The translations under genes and the position numbers were made by a program. The notes beneath the pieces were generated by a model. That model was not told the origin of the DNA. It saw only the letters and a program-made list of their open reading frames with translations, and ran no database searches. From Pseudisothecium myosuroides (lineage: Eukaryota; Streptophyta; Bryopsida; Hypnales; Lembophyllaceae): a stretch of 64,000 bases of DNA. Where the stretch lies: NCBI GenBank assembly GCA_951799445.1, contig OX637296.1, positions 3,348,001-3,412,000 on the forward strand. Reading direction: 5' to 3'. Shown here in pieces: positions 1-12,750 of this stretch; the first letter of the stretch is position 1, and every line of letters begins with the position of its first letter.

Positions 1-654
1 AACATGTTCTCCAACCTAAATATCCAAAAATAAAAAAACTATCCCACTTTATGATCAAATTTTAAAAGCACCAAAGTAGTCACTAAGGTACCCCCCCCCC
101 ATTCCCGACCATTGACCCATTCCCGACCTATAGGTGCACGTATTTCCGACCACCCTTAGAATGCTTTTTTTTTGTTCATTTTCAAGGTTGGAACTAATAA
201 ATACATGACACATGTCCCAAGTTGTGAAAAAAAAAGTGGAAAATAATGATTAGGTAAAAAGTTATTGAATGATCGGAATTGGAAGAGTCTACATATTGGC
301 CATGGGTCCGGCGCACTTTTTGCCTCCCAAAATTCATAGTAATTTCAATTTAAGCGATAAAATTATCAAATTTTTTGCAATATGTGTCTTTTCAATTTAT
401 GTACCTCTGAAAAATATTTGTTTTGCCTTCACTACTCTAGATCATGTCGAAATTCCTTATTCGGTCGGTTAGGGGGGAGGGTTACCTTAAATAGGCTGTC
501 AACACTACTATTTGACAAAGAAATTAGTACAAGGAGTCTCATATCGCCAAGGCCAAGCTTGCAAGGCCAGGGAAATGCTTTTTGATTGTCTCACTTGCCC
601 CCACAAGTTTGTTCAATGTAACAAACACTCACTAAACAATCAAAAACACAAAAA
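1..654. other. AT-rich non-coding stretch
   Basis: No gene is recognisable. There is a run of ten C near 93 followed by a short direct repeat containing CATTCCCGACC. The small open frames here lack any recognisable domain or partner exon. Confidence 0.5.
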
Positions 655-716
655 GGAGTTTTTTAGTGGGACAAAAATTCTGCTTGATTTGGAGGTTTTT
701 AGTGGGACTGAGGGAG
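655..716. repeat. Right-end fragment of a Stowaway-type MITE
   Basis: The segment ends in TTTTTAGTGGGACTGAGGGAG followed by TA, nearly identical to the right end of the complete element at 34630-35368. As in that element, the subterminal GTTTTTTAGTGGGAC motif is present twice. No matching left end starting CTCCCTC is visible upstream, so this is a truncated copy or its left end lies outside the window. Confidence 0.6.
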
Positions 717-949
717 TATTATTTACCAACATCTTCTTCGTAAAAAAAAATTGAACCAAAAGGAATCTTTAGGGATGGTTGCAACATTTTTTCAATATAT
801 ATATATTTGTCAAAAAAATTCATTTATTTTTCAGCCTCCCAAAGTAACTTGTTGAGAGTGTGAAATATTATTAATAAATATGATTTTTGTTTTGTTGTGT
901 AAATCTACATTATATTAAAAGCACATTGTCATGCAATCTGTCACAATCC

Positions 950-1730
950 GTTGTCACAAATATTGGTGTGGCTATGTCATTGCCACAACCAAAATAAAAG
1001 TAAAAATATTTTTTAATTTTTTAATCCATAAAAACTTCTAGGGTTTTGTTGCGGTGAGAGAGGTTGTGTTTTTGATACAAATAGAAAGCTTTATGCATGA
1101 AGGAATGCAAGGGCTTCGTAATGTGGCGTTTGAACATGCGATATGAAAGTTATTGTTTTCCTACATAAAAATTAATTTTAATTCAATTTTCTAATTCTTG
1201 AAATTCAATGACTTTCACACGTACTGTAGGTCCAAAGTCCGTGCACCCCTCTTCATGGATAACTTTCCAAAGGTACCAGAAATGCAGCCGAGAGACTCAC
1301 GGTCCAGGAGATCTCACCATAACAAAACAAAAAATCTAATTTAGTGTATGGACTACTATACCTTGTGCCATTGCCGTAGCCAAAATAAAAATAAAAATAA
1401 TTTTTTAATTTTTAATTCATAAAAATTTGAAATTCTATATTCTTTATGTATGAAGGAGTGTAAAGGCTTTGTTTTGTGGCGTTAGGACATGTGATGTGAA
1501 AGTTATGGTTTTTCCAAAATAAAAGATACTTTCATTTCATTTTTTAACTTAAAAATAATTCAAAATTTTTTAACTTTCACACCGTAGGTCCAAACACCAT
1601 GAAACAAAGTCCGTGCACCCCTTTTTGCAAAGAGCTTTCTAATAGTACCACCGTTGGAGGACTCACGATTTCTGAGATCTCAACCTATCAAACAAAACAA
1701 ACAAACAACCTAATTTTAAGGTATATATAG
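950..1730. repeat. Diverged tandem duplication, unit about 390 bp
   Basis: Two consecutive units (about 950-1340 and 1365-1730) share blocks in the same order: CATTGCCacaACCAAAATAAAA, an AT-rich stretch, TATGYATGAAGGARTG, GTGAAAGTTATgGTTTT, a block reading GTAGGTCCAAA then GTCCGTGCACCCCT, a GAGACTCACG-like block, GAGATCTCA, and a final ACAAAACAAA. Divergence is substantial, so the duplication is old. No coding potential is visible. Confidence 0.65.
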
Positions 1731-1914
1731 ATGTCTAAGAGAAAACTTTAGGGTGAAGAGATAATCTCATAGATTTATCTCTTTTCTTATAAGGTGGTTT
1801 TAGCACTATGTAAATGTCTTGCTTTGTTTAAATTAGATTGAGCATTCTTCTATATTCCACTTTGTCGGATCAAATTGTTGTTTGAAGGTTGCATTGTTCA
1901 GGAAGTTTATAATA

Positions 1915-2105
1915 CAATAGAACCTCCCTAAGTCAGCCCCCCATAAGCAAATAAACCTCTGTAAGCAACTCTTGTCAGACCGATCCCGAATTTATCCCTA
2001 TAACAATGATTATGACTAAAAATGAACCTCTATAAACAAATGAACATCCCTAATGTAATCTTGTCAGACCGGTCCCTGCCCTACTGGTTTAGAGAGGTTC
2101 TACAC
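1915..2105. mobile_element. Emigrant/pogo-type MITE, copy 1
   Basis: A 191-bp element begins CAATAGAACCTCCCTAA after TA and ends TTTAGAGAGGTTCTACAC before TA. The termini are inverted, and a second internal pair reads CTTGTCAGACCGATCCC and CTTGTCAGACCGGTCCC. The terminal pattern (CAGTAGAACCTCTCTAA, TA duplication) is that of pogo-class elements such as Arabidopsis Emigrant. A second copy, split by a Harbinger insertion, lies at 47979-48149 plus 59070-59083 and has nearly the same total length. Confidence 0.7.
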
Positions 2106-2439
2106 TAAATAGGGGTATTATTATGGGTACTAAAAAATTAAAGGCATTTATCTTGGAAAACTATAGATGTTTGAAACATGATGTACAACCCCGGGACACT
2201 TCAATATCTATTGATGTATAGAAAAGGTAGATATTTATATAGTGTGAAAAGCCGATTAATTAGTATGGGTCCCCTTAATATCCCTATTCAATGTACTATA
2301 GATGAAGATTCCTCTTGAAATCTCTAAAAAAAACTCAAAATTTATTATTCAAAAATAAAATAAAATAAATAAATGATTGTAGAATGAGATTTTTTTATTT
2401 TTTATTTTTTGAAATACTCCTTAAGTGTCGGCATTGATA

Positions 2440-3539
2440 TCAGGGTGATTTCAGGTCTGCCTCCTGCACCTCACCAAACCTGCACAGAGAATTGCTGCCT
2501 TAACTTAAGTGTGTTATTATTTATCATACAACATTGATTTCCTATCACCGGCCAATTCTGAGCACCTAATCATGCCTCCCACTCACTGTCAGTCCAAAGT
2601 TGTCAACCCAACGAAAAGCCCCAAACGGACGAACGGAAAAACAACCCATTCCGACGAACGTCGCGCCGTCGTCGTCGTCCCCGTTGTCGTCGTCGTCGTC
2701 CCCGCGGGGAGAGAGAGAGCAATCAAAGGCGCAGGAGCCGCGCAGCTCTTCACTGATTTCCTCCTTCGCAATTGTGCTCTATCCTGTCTTTCTTTGTTTT
2801 CTTCCCCGCACTTGCCTCGAGGTCAATCCGAACGTGTCCGCATGCCAATCCAAACTGCGTCAAACGCCAACAATCGCATGCACCTTGCAAATATGTAGAA
2901 TCGAATTCAATCGCTTGCAAATCACGACGCTCATGATCGAGATTGCTTGAGTAATCGCACTCTCGCACGTTCTATTCTCGTCTTTGGGTACTGTAGATTG
3001 TAGTCTATGATGAATGTTCGCATTGAAATGTTGAAATTTGTTGAAATTCGCATTGAGTTGCACGCATTGCTGCTAGAGATGGTGGAGAGTCGTACGTCGA
3101 GGATGTGTTTTCGTAGCGTTTGAACCCCAATTGAGAGACCCAGCTGAGGAAATTGCCGTTCGCGGTTTGTTTTGCATGCTCTGGTTTCGGTTGGTGGTAA
3201 ATTTTTTATTCGGAGTTCATCTCGTCGAAATTAATTTTCACCGACAGTAATTGGGTTGTCGTTTTCAATTGGGAAATCTGTGGCACAGCTAATGTGTGCT
3301 AATTGGTGTAGGCCTCCGAGATCACGCTTCGAAAATGGATGTATGCTTGGGAAGTGTATTTACGATGTGACTCTAGGAATTGGAATAGGGTTTTAGATTT
3401 CTTGCTCTGTGAAGTGGGCGTTTCTGTTGAGCATTGTACCGGATTTTCTTTGTAATGTAATGTAATGTAAAACCCTAATTCTCTTCGTGAAATTCGCAGG
3501 TATTCGGGTGTTTAGGGAGTTTCTATCGTGCTGGAGAAT
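2440..3539 (+). promoter_or_regulatory. Promoter and 5' leader region of the BTB/TAZ gene
   Basis: Base composition becomes more GC-rich from about 2620, with a GTC/CGT triplet-rich stretch (2660-2703) and a GA repeat (2707-2716). Further down lie tandem TGTAA units (3451-3470) and a telobox-like AAACCCTAA at 3470-3478. A possible leader intron could run from the GGTAAAT near 3196 to the TTCGCAG ending at 3499, just before the coding start; this is inferred from splice-like sequence only. The small open frames here look non-coding. Confidence 0.4.
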
Positions 3540-6500
3540 ATGATTCTGACTGCTGGTGGCAAAGAAATTCAATTTTGGGTTCATCTTGATAACCCGGATC
3601 GGTCACCGATGGAGACTGCTTCGACGTCGGGACGGACACCTCTTCCTCATGAATCACGTGCTGCACTGCTCAAAGCGGCGGCTTCGTTCAAAGAGAAGTC
3701 TCCAGCTATTTACAGGAATTTGTCAGCCGATGGGACTCGAATCTATGAGTCAATCCAACATCCTCCTGAAGAAAAAAACGCCCTAGAATCTTCTCCTTCT
3801 TCTTCTAATTCTAATTCTAATTCTAATTTGAATTCTAGTTCTTTATCTTCTAGCTCTTCTTCTTCTTCTTCAGGTAAAATAGAGTATCCGAAGTTGCAGG
3901 AATCAACTTCTTCAAAGGAGATTACTTTGTTTGATTCTAAACCCTCATCTTCATCTTTACAACAACGAGCTCATTCAGTAAAGAGCTCAAATCCTGACGC
4001 CGCCCCTCCTGCTCCTCCGCCTTTGACATCAAGGGGTTCGCGGCAGTCGTCTTCTGCTTTGAAGAAGACACGCAGTAGTCCCAATTTCTTGCACAAGGAA
4101 ACTCTGGATACATGGGACAGGGTGTTCTTTGATGGAATTAATACTGATGTTACCATCTGTACCAACGATGGTTACCAATTAGACGTACATTCAATGGTTT
4201 TGGTAAGTTTTGAATATCTTTTACTTCATAGAATTCTTTGTTTTGTTTCGCTTTTTCGGATTTGAAATTTCAAAAGAATAGAGATGTGACTGGTTTCGCT
4301 GTGTAGATGTGCAACTCTCCTGTTTTGAGATGCATACTGAAGGAGGAATTTCAAAGATCAAGACGACGGCCTTCTGTTAATATTCGTGGTGTTCCTTTCC
4401 AAGCAGTTCGATGCTTCATTCGCTTTCTGTACTCTTCTCGGTATGTAAACCTTGTAAGGTCATGGTACTGTTGATTTGTTCATAATATTCCTGAAATCAG
4501 CTCCTCACACCTGCATATGATTCTAAAGTTGCAGTTTTGGGCCTGTTGACATTACTAGTTCTCAAATTATTTTCTTTGATATATGTGTGTTTAGTGTTAC
4601 GGTGGAAAGGGTGCAAGTCTAACACTACTCTAGAATTTTGTGGTGGTTGTCTGCGTGGACGGTATCATAGGGTTAGTTAGAATGGCATTTGATTGTCTAC
4701 ATGACGCCTTTATTTTGTGTTACATTTTGAAACAGGTGCGAGGAAGAGGACATGGAAATGTTTGCCATCCATTTGCTAATGCTTGGACATGCGTTTAAGG
4801 TCCCAGCCCTGAAGCGCCTCTGTACGGACAGTTTTGAGCAAGGGCTGCTAGACTCTGACAATGTTGTGGATGTCGTGCAATTAGCCAGGTATTATTTCTT
4901 TCGGACTCCACACTGGCATTATTCGGTGGGCTGTTCTTCAAACTGACGACCTAATGAAGTTGTTCTCTGTGTACAGTCAATCTTTATATCTTGTGTTGAA
5001 GTAGCAAGAAGCACGAATTGAACCTATATTTTTTTCATCTGTTTTAAGTAGTTCATGTGAGGATTATCTTTTGTCTAATTTTGTTTATTTACTGACCAAC
5101 ACATGCAATGTTCTGCACTGATTCTGGTGATATAAGATTTGGTCCCATCTGAATTATATTTTCACATCATGATCAATCAAATTATTCGTATTCAAACCAT
5201 GATTCCTTGATGTTTTAGGGTTTAAGAACCGGATTTCGTGCTGTGACGTTGCTATGCTCTTGATGAATGAAGGTGGATACGAGAGAGGGTTTTTTCATTG
5301 GGCTAAATCTGCGTTTCCAGGTTATGTGATGCGCCTCGGCTTCATATGCTGTGCTTACGGCGAATCGTGTCCGACTTCAAGACTATTGCTCGATCAGAAG
5401 GCTGGAGAGTCATGAAAGAATCTTCACCAGCTCTTGAACAGGAGCTAGTGGAAGCAGTGATTGAAGCAGAGACGGTAAGTCTCACCTCTCAAGGCTGCTT
5501 TTCAAGTTACTAGCAAACACACACCAGAGGCATGTCTTCCTGGTCTTGATCTCGATGTGCCCTAAGATAGAGGATATTAAAACCGTAAAGAACCTGATCC
5601 CGTTTCCTATACCAATAGTAACTCATTCCTTATTAATTCTCTTGTTTCGTCTTCAATTAGCAAGTTGGGTGTAAGCATGACTTGGCTAACAATCTCTATG
5701 ACCTGGCTAATAATGCCTTTAACCGCTGATCTATGAATGGAGACGGGGTTTTTTAATGTCGCTTCAATAGTGGTCTACAACCTTCCAGTGTTTGATGGAT
5801 TGCTTAAGAAATCATTAAATATTGATGTGAAGAGTATTTGGCTCTTGTACCCAAAGTGATCTCTCTAGGGAGCCCTTTTGAGGGATTCTCTCTATGACAG
5901 CACACTCCTTCCTACATTGCTTGGTTAAATGCTTTTAAATGGCGGATAAAGTATCCTCTCTTTCTTAACTTGATGTTGGGAATGTGCAGAAAAGACGAGA
6001 CTTAGCTCGCAAGCAGGAGGAAGACAAAGTCTATTCCCAACTGCACGATGCCATGGAAGCCCTGGTGCATATCTGTCGTGATGGGTGCCGATCAATTGGT
6101 CCTCATGACAAGGCCCTGGATGAGCAACAAGGGACCTGCTCCTTTCCTGCATGCAAAGGCTTGGAGTCCCTCGTGCGCCATTTCGCTGCATGCAAATTGA
6201 AGGTCTCTGGAGGATGTGTGCATTGCAAGCGCATGTGGCAGCTCTTGGAACTCCACTCTCGGATGTGCAATTTGCAAGACTCGTCGTGCAAAGTACCTTT
6301 GTGCCGGTACTATCCTCTTTGCACTCTCTAAAAGGACCCTTGTTACCTAAATGTCTACATAGTCTTGGATACAACTTCGAGGTGCTATAAACTTTTATAT
6401 ATATCATAACTTATTTTTATTAGATCTTATTGGCAATTGAAAGAGGATTCCAATGCACGTTAGTATGCCTTATCTGGACATTTTATGAACTTTATGAATT

Positions 6501-6924
6501 TTCAAAGTATTGTCTCTTGGTGTATAAAAAACAATAGTTGCCTCTCAGAGACTTTCATGTTTTGATTGTGTACATCTTGTGTTATCAATATCTAGATTGT
6601 TGTGACTCTTTTTTGGTCCAAATGTAGGTGTCGCATTTTAGGTAGTGTTGGTTATGGGTGTACATATCTTATGCCCTTGTAAGCATGGAGGGGTTATCCA
6701 TCTCTCCCTCGTGCAGCTGATTTGAATGTTGGTTGAATGGAGAAACATACTGAATGCTTCAGTGTTAGTGCAGGCATTTCAAGGAACGGGTGGGGGGGCA
6801 GCCGAGCCGCAAGGAAGAGATGCGGTGGAAAATGCTCGTACGGAAAGTCGAGTCTTCTACGAAAGCAGCACCCGGGACATTTTCTTTGGTGGACGTGTCT
6901 GCACGACTCTCTCAAGTAAAGTAG
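3540..6924 (+). CDS. BTB/POZ and TAZ zinc-finger domain protein (BT family), six exons
   Basis: Exons by frame and GT..AG sites: 3540-4202, 4307-4440, 4736-4888, 5321-5474, 5990-6306, 6774-6924. They join to 523 codons. BT proteins are land-plant adaptors that pair a BTB dimerisation/cullin-3-binding domain with a TAZ zinc finger; the Arabidopsis members bind calmodulin and act in nucleus and cytoplasm. The N-terminal 180 residues are low-complexity and Ser/Asn-rich (residues about 84-110). The BTB domain follows (about 192-310; [10 protein letters not shown], then [18 protein letters not shown]), then a BACK-like helical part, and TAZ (about 415-475) with the Cys/His pattern of [19 protein letters not shown] and [18 protein letters not shown]. 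The basic C-terminus ([12 protein letters not shown]) matches the region after TAZ in BT proteins. The start is uncertain: ATG 3540 is the first in frame, ATG 3609 would give 500 residues. The last exon is needed, because reading on from 6306 ends after seven unrelated residues. Confidence 0.93.
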
Positions 6925-8696
6925 TGTTAACCTTATTGAGCTCATGTATTTTACAAGCTTTTGTTAAAACTTTTCTCCCGGCAATGTGTGATTATCTGCA
7001 GCATTAGGAGAGACCGACTGTTGCACCATTTTCTATGAAGGCGGTGAGTCTGAGAGTGTAAAATTTGAATTTAGTTGTAATCTCTTAAAAGAAATTGGAA
7101 AGGCTTTAGCTTCTCTTATAGCTGATGTGGTGCTATTGTTGATGCCATTCGAAGTAGCAATTTTTACTCGGTGGCATTTGCACATGGAATCTTTACAGCT
7201 AGACTAGAGAATGTGCAATATAATCGAGAATATACAATAGAGTGGTTAGAAGGGTAGCTTACTTACAGGTCACGATTCTATGAAACAATCTTCTGACTGG
7301 AACTCTGAAGTTAAAATTCAATCTTCTTCTTTCAGTCATAAGTTGGATTAAGAAAGACTTCCAGATGTTAAGAGGGATTCAAAGTGGAATGTACCTTTTG
7401 AATTTGTAAGTCTGCAAGTGCATTAGTCTAATGTGATATATTTCACTTTGTTTCTCATGCAACTTTGAAAGTTGGACTTAGAGCTTATGAACTTGATGTT
7501 TAGCTAATAGGATTGACCCTCTATTGTGCAATAAGCACGAGTCAATGTTAAGGGTGCGTTTAAACCTACATTGTCAATGGTTGTGTTAGTTGTATTCCAC
7601 TTAGTGTTTTGACCAAGCACATTGGTTTTAGAGGGTGATTTACATTTTCAAGTGGAAGTTTATTGAATGGGTGAACTTTTCAACTTGGGTTACAACTTTA
7701 AACTAAAGATAAACAAAGTGAAAAGAAGAAAGTTAGAAAAGGCCTACTTTAAGAAATGTGCATATGTAAGTTTTCTTCAAACCACTATGGGTTAAATTTG
7801 TTTGACATATTTATATGCACAATATAAAACTCATTTCCATCAAAATTACCAATAATTAACAAACATATTTTAGAAGTTAGTTAATATCTAACATAAATAA
7901 ATGTTGATTTGGTTAGGATTTGAAGATTTTTTATAAAACAAACAGTATATTATTTCATTGATTAAGACAAACATTATATTGCAAATGAGTTTCATTGCTC
8001 TTATTTTGTATTTTGAATCTTTATATTCCTTTTTTAGTTTGGTATAAAAAATTCATCAAGCAAATGCGCAAGTCCAAGTTACAAGTGACCTAATGCCCAA
8101 TGAATGATAGGATTGAGATAGGTGACAGTTAAACTACTCCGAATAATTGTATATCTTAAAAAACACCTTGTAGCCAAATGAAATTTTGTAAAAAAGACCC
8201 AAAATATGTCAAGATCTAAAACTCAACATTGAATTTGTGTTCATTTTTTTCTTGTTTGAAAAGATAATCTATTTTAAATAGTGTATATCAATGTGCTAGA
8301 AAATACTAATAAGGTGGTGTCTTGAAAAAAACATGTATTGAATTCTTTTGAGTGATGTCTAAATGGTTACAAAATTGGGAATTTGAAATGGCTAATTTTG
8401 AATCCAATTACTTATAATAAACAAATATTTTTGAATTCAAATGTTTTCTTGCATTGTTCAAATAGACTATGCTCAAGACTATCTTGTATTCTACAAGCAT
8501 TCAAGTTTGCTATTTTAGATTTATTTTCTTTCTGAACATGATAAACTCTTTGAATAAAAATGGTTATCAAATATATTGAATTTTCTATGAACATGATACA
8601 ACTCTTTGAATTAAAAATAGTCAGCATTATCTATAACTAGCACAATCCAAAATGAAAAAACTACATTTCAATAATAAAAAGCGTCACAAAATCCTA
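6925..8696. other. 3' flank of BTB/TAZ gene and AT-rich intergenic DNA
   Basis: The first few hundred bases are probably 3' untranslated sequence. Beyond about 7300 the DNA is AT-rich with no recognisable coding exons or clear inverted-repeat element. Confidence 0.5.
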
Positions 8697-8880
8697 GACA
8701 TTACTCGTATTATATAAGATGTATAGGATCAAAACATGGGAGTCAAGGAGAGACTGCCGCTACTATTGATTTTTGGTTCACCTAGAGACATGACTTTGAA
8801 AATTCAGAACACATTCATATGGTGTCCAAAAAATGCATGCTAAAGTGCATTGGAATCATCTTTTAGTTACCCATAAGATC
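8697..8880. repeat. Dispersed repeat, copy 1 (second copy at 13495-13661)
   Basis: The segment shares ordered blocks with 13495-13661: ATACAAGATGTAcAcaATCAAAA-like sequence, TTTTTGGTTCACCTAGAGACA, a GAAAATTCAGAAC-like block and GCTAAAGTGCATTGGAATC. Identity is perhaps 70-75% by eye. Neither terminal inverted repeats nor an ORF were found, so the class is unknown. Confidence 0.5.
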
Positions 8881-9839
8881 TAATAAGAATTATTTATGTT
8901 TAATAAAAATAATGATGTTTGGTTGTGATTAGTGACAATTATAGATGCGCATATGTACCTTAGTTACTAGTACGAAACATTTTGAGTTTGTTAGTATAAG
9001 GTCATTACTATATCTATAATCATTTTTGTAACACTCTAAATTTCCTACACCCACAAAGGAGGTTCCAACGCACCAAAAATGACAATCATATAATTGAGAT
9101 GGTATGAAAATAAGATAAATCATATTATTATGAATTTTATCTATGAACTTCTTTATTAGCACGCCTTACAAATCACATAGTTTCCAAATTAGTGCAAGAT
9201 ACCACTATAGTGTTACTTTAGTAGAAGTACCACAACAAACAAAAACTTTATAAAATCATTGTTGCAATAGATATTGTAAAGAAAGGCATGTCCAAATTGG
9301 ACAATACCAGAAATCATTAACCCCTAAGTGCCTAAGCCTTTCCAAGTGTGTTTTTTATATGAAAAAAGAGCATAGGCTTATAATTATCCCTAGTAAAGCT
9401 AATTTTTTTTCCCTCAAAATCTAACCACGTAGATGTTAAAGTGAGCTAACCTTGCTTATTATAGTGCATACCACGATTGAGTGTGGAGAGAGTAAAATAT
9501 TTTCATGATTTTCACTATTGAAAATTTAAACATGCAAGTGTTGATTTAGAGTTATTTGCAATTTCAACTTATCAAAAAAATTAGCAAGCTTTGCTCAAAG
9601 CCAAGAAATGAAGTAAAATTGGCATGCTTTGTTCTTCCACTAATGGTACATCTATGCCTTTGAAGACCCCTCAAAAAACAAATATTTATTTATTTAGTGA
9701 AAAATAAAAGCTTCTACAAGTTAACCTTCAATATTGTCCATAAAAAAATTTAAAATAGTCAAAGGAATTTAATTACCCATACAAAAATGAATTTGAAATT
9801 TTAGATTGACCATATATGGTCAATTAGGCAGTTAGGAAT
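8881..9839. other. AT-rich intergenic DNA
   Basis: No gene is seen. A short stretch near 9049-9085 (GGAGGTTCCAACGCACCAAA) matches the conserved core of the MITE family represented at 9840-10156 and 24641-24935, suggesting an eroded copy. Confidence 0.4.
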
Positions 9840-10156
9840 TAAAATGGGCACCCCAAACCCGCCAATTCTTGCTATTGTGTCTAATTACTATTATTAGCAT
9901 GGTTTAATTTTCATATCTTCTTGTTGGCAAATAAAAGGAGGTTCCAACCCACCAAAAAATACGACATTTGGATACTATATGCAAAAGCTATAAGTCTATT
10001 TAATAGATGTTCTATAATTGTTTCTTCAATAGAAGTACATATTGATTTTAGAGATGTAGATAGAATGATGATGGTATTTTATTTTATTTTTTTCTTGAAA
10101 CACATGGAATGATGGCAATTTTAGGCAGGGTGCGATTTTTGGTGTACCCACTTTAA
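9840..10156. mobile_element. MITE-like element with GGGYACMCCAAA termini, copy 1
   Basis: The left end reads TTAAAATGGGCACCCCAAA and the right end, on the opposite strand, TTAAAGTGGGTACACCAAA, giving imperfect inverted termini about 316 bp apart. The interior (TTGTTGGCAAATAAAAGGAG, then TTCCAACCCACCAAA, then GGATACTATATGCAAAAGCT) is clearly related to the element at 24641-24935. No transposase is encoded. Confidence 0.5.
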
Positions 10157-12427
10157 ATATAAAAAAATATAAAAAGATTTCAATGTAAAAAAAAAGAAAA
10201 GAAAAAGGATGATCTCTCAGGGCAGATATTTATAGATGGCAGTCCACCAAATCCAACTGAAGTTGTGATTTGGTTAATTACCATAAGTAGGGATTTTAGT
10301 TGTACCTGTATTGTCCTACCAATATTTCTTGTAGTGTTTGTTGCCTAATTTCGGAAATTATAATTAAAGATGTACTAGCAATTCTCACCATCCCCTAATC
10401 AAAACAGCTGAAAGATACGGAGTATAAAATACACCTTTTAAGAACATGTTCTAGATTCTAAGGGGAATAAATAAACCTTGAGCCATTGCATTCAAACAAA
10501 TGGCCCCTTAATTCTTTAGGCATTAAATTCAATTTGGCCTTTTAAATTGTATATTATAAATTTCAATATTTCTTTAAATTTAGAAAATCCAAGAGTTCAA
10601 AATATATATAAAATCATGAGTCCAGAGAATCTAAATTTGTACATATTATGTTATTGAATGTCAAACAATGTGAAAAATTGTGAAGCCTATCAATTTAGTA
10701 CGAGCGTTGAAAAGTTTAAAAGTATTTCTTTTCTAACCATGGAATACTCAATCGAAATGCATAACTTCCAAGGAGGGAGTACATGAAGTTGTCTAGAATA
10801 AAATTAGAAGCATTCTACAAGAGGGGGAAGGAGTTTTTTTGTTTTTTTTAAATTCCACCACATGGAAAGAGTAGTAAAAGCCCACACTATGTTTGGAGCG
10901 ATTAATTTTGTATTTTGTTGCCTCAACTACTTGAGCAACTACTTCATTTAGGGCCTCAAATTCTAAATCTAATCATCCATGGTAAATAACATGCTTCCAC
11001 TGTTTTTCCTTACGTAAAAATTTAGACCTCCCCTCCTTCTCATGACTGCTTGTAGCACCATTATCAATCAGCATTTCTAGTAAGAAATTGAAGTCCTTTA
11101 TTGTCAACTTATCTTTTGTATTGTTTTGTTTTTAGTTGTACTATCACAAGGCAAAACCAGACAAGGTTGGCAAAGTTTTGCCATCGAACAAAAACACTAA
11201 GGTAGGATCACCCAATTCCAAGTACGTTTCCAAAACCAAGCCTTAAAAAACCCAGAGAAAATGTAGCCATGCTTGTTGCACTCTCTTCAAGGTGCATGTG
11301 ATATTGAAAATAGGGCACAACTTCAAAAAAATCTGCCCATCCAACTTTGACCTCTTAAAACTTTTGCATATTCTAATGAAATATCATTCTTAGATTTCCC
11401 CTAACTTTGTTGTACAATTGTCTTTACATGATTAAAAATGAGAGCTTTCTAACACTCAGCAATACTTGTTGGATAAATTTGCTCACCGGTGAAGATGACC
11501 CCACCTTCCTCTAGAATGATCCCAAATGTCAAAGGGTCCTACAAATATTTCTTTCAACACTAGGGTGTTGAACTTGGTGCTTGTACAATGTACCACCAAA
11601 GCAAACCGCAAATCTTCCCACAAAACTACGACATTGTAGAAAAAGCCCCATCCCATCCTAACATTATATAACCACACAATGATCCTCCCTTATGCTGAGA
11701 AGGTATTATGCTTTGCTGGATGCCTGGGAAGGTCTTTTCAGTTAATTCAAGGACTCTCATTGGCTGAGGACCCACATAAGACAATTTTGTTCACTATAGG
11801 GGTCTCCATTTCAAGAATGCAAAAGGGACCCCTGCCTCATCTATAAACAATGTTATGATTGAGTGCTCAGTGCTCATTTATTGGGCCCCCAAGTCCCAGC
11901 CCAGTGTTCCAGTTGGCCAGACCCTGTCAGAAACAGTTAATTCTTCTACAGTAGAGAGCCCTACTGCCGTGTGAGTTTACTGGTAAGTTACTATTCCCCA
12001 CCAATTCAGAATGTAAGCCAAGCGGCAATCATGCCGTGACTGAGCCCCCTTTCTTTAGTTCCTCCTGTCCTTTGTTGCCACAGCAAAAAGCCCACCGCAA
12101 ATTCAACACCCTAATTTCATGACCTCCCAACAAGAGACTTTTCCACACCACACATATTGTTTGTTTGGGGAGAATCGTCGGTTAGTTTGTTGTTAGCCGG
12201 TGGAATTGGAAAAAAAACCCGGTTGCAATTTGAAAACATCAGAAAAAACCTGTAAAATTTGTGTTTGGAGTAAAAAATGGAGAAAAAATTGGATTCGGAA
12301 GTTGAAAGAGCAATTTGATATGAAAATTTTAAAGGAAAATAGCCAATGAAACTCAGAATAATATCCCCAACGCTAGTGTTTTTTTGTGTAACCCAAACAA
12401 ATGCCCTAATTTCATGATTAAGTTAGG
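10157..12427. other. AT-rich intergenic DNA
   Basis: No coding exon is recognised. A possible short inverted-repeat element lies at 12155-12404, with TTGTTTGGGG on the left and ACCCAAACAA on the right, but the termini are short. The open frame at 11483-11677 has no recognisable product. Confidence 0.4.
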
Positions 12428-12750
12428 TAGGAGGTCCATAAACAATAAATATTTAGGAGCTGATAATTACTTTAGGGGAGGTTAGAATTCTTGAAATAAT
12501 TTTTTAGTAATTGGAATTTTTCTTGAAAGACAAATGATTTGGCATCTAATCCAAGTTGTTTCATATTTTTGGGAGCTTTGTGGAAATAGTTATGAATTAT
12601 TGAAGTTGAAATGCAATGGTCACTAAAAGCGTCCACCTCCTATTAGTAAAATGTTTGTATTATTTTTATATTGTTGGTGAATGATAAAGCAAAATGTACC
12701 TTTTGTATTAGAGGGCGCTTTTAGAGCCCAAATACTTTATGGACCTCCTA
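12428..12750. mobile_element. MITE with TAGGAGGTCCATAAA terminal inverted repeats
   Basis: TAGGAGGTCCATAAA at 12428-12442 is matched exactly in inverted orientation by TTTATGGACCTCCTA at 12736-12750. A second, inner inverted pair (CACTAAAAGCGTCCACCTCC near 12618 and GAGGGCGCTTTTAGAGC near 12711) forms a further stem. A related right-hand portion is present at 59412-59567. The element has no coding capacity. Confidence 0.65.

Noticed and set aside
2509..3063. Overlapping open frames on both strands upstream of the BTB/TAZ gene
   Set aside because: They coincide with a GC-rich, triplet-repeat leader and show no domain or splice partner.
3470..3478. AAACCCTAA as an interstitial telomere repeat
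   Set aside because: Only one unit is present; a telobox-like promoter motif is the simpler reading.
12155..12404. Possible MITE bounded by TTGTTTGGGG and ACCCAAACAA
   Set aside because: Terminal repeats are only about 10 bases and a nearby direct repeat (CCCTAATTTCATGA at about 12109 and 12404) does not abut both ends.
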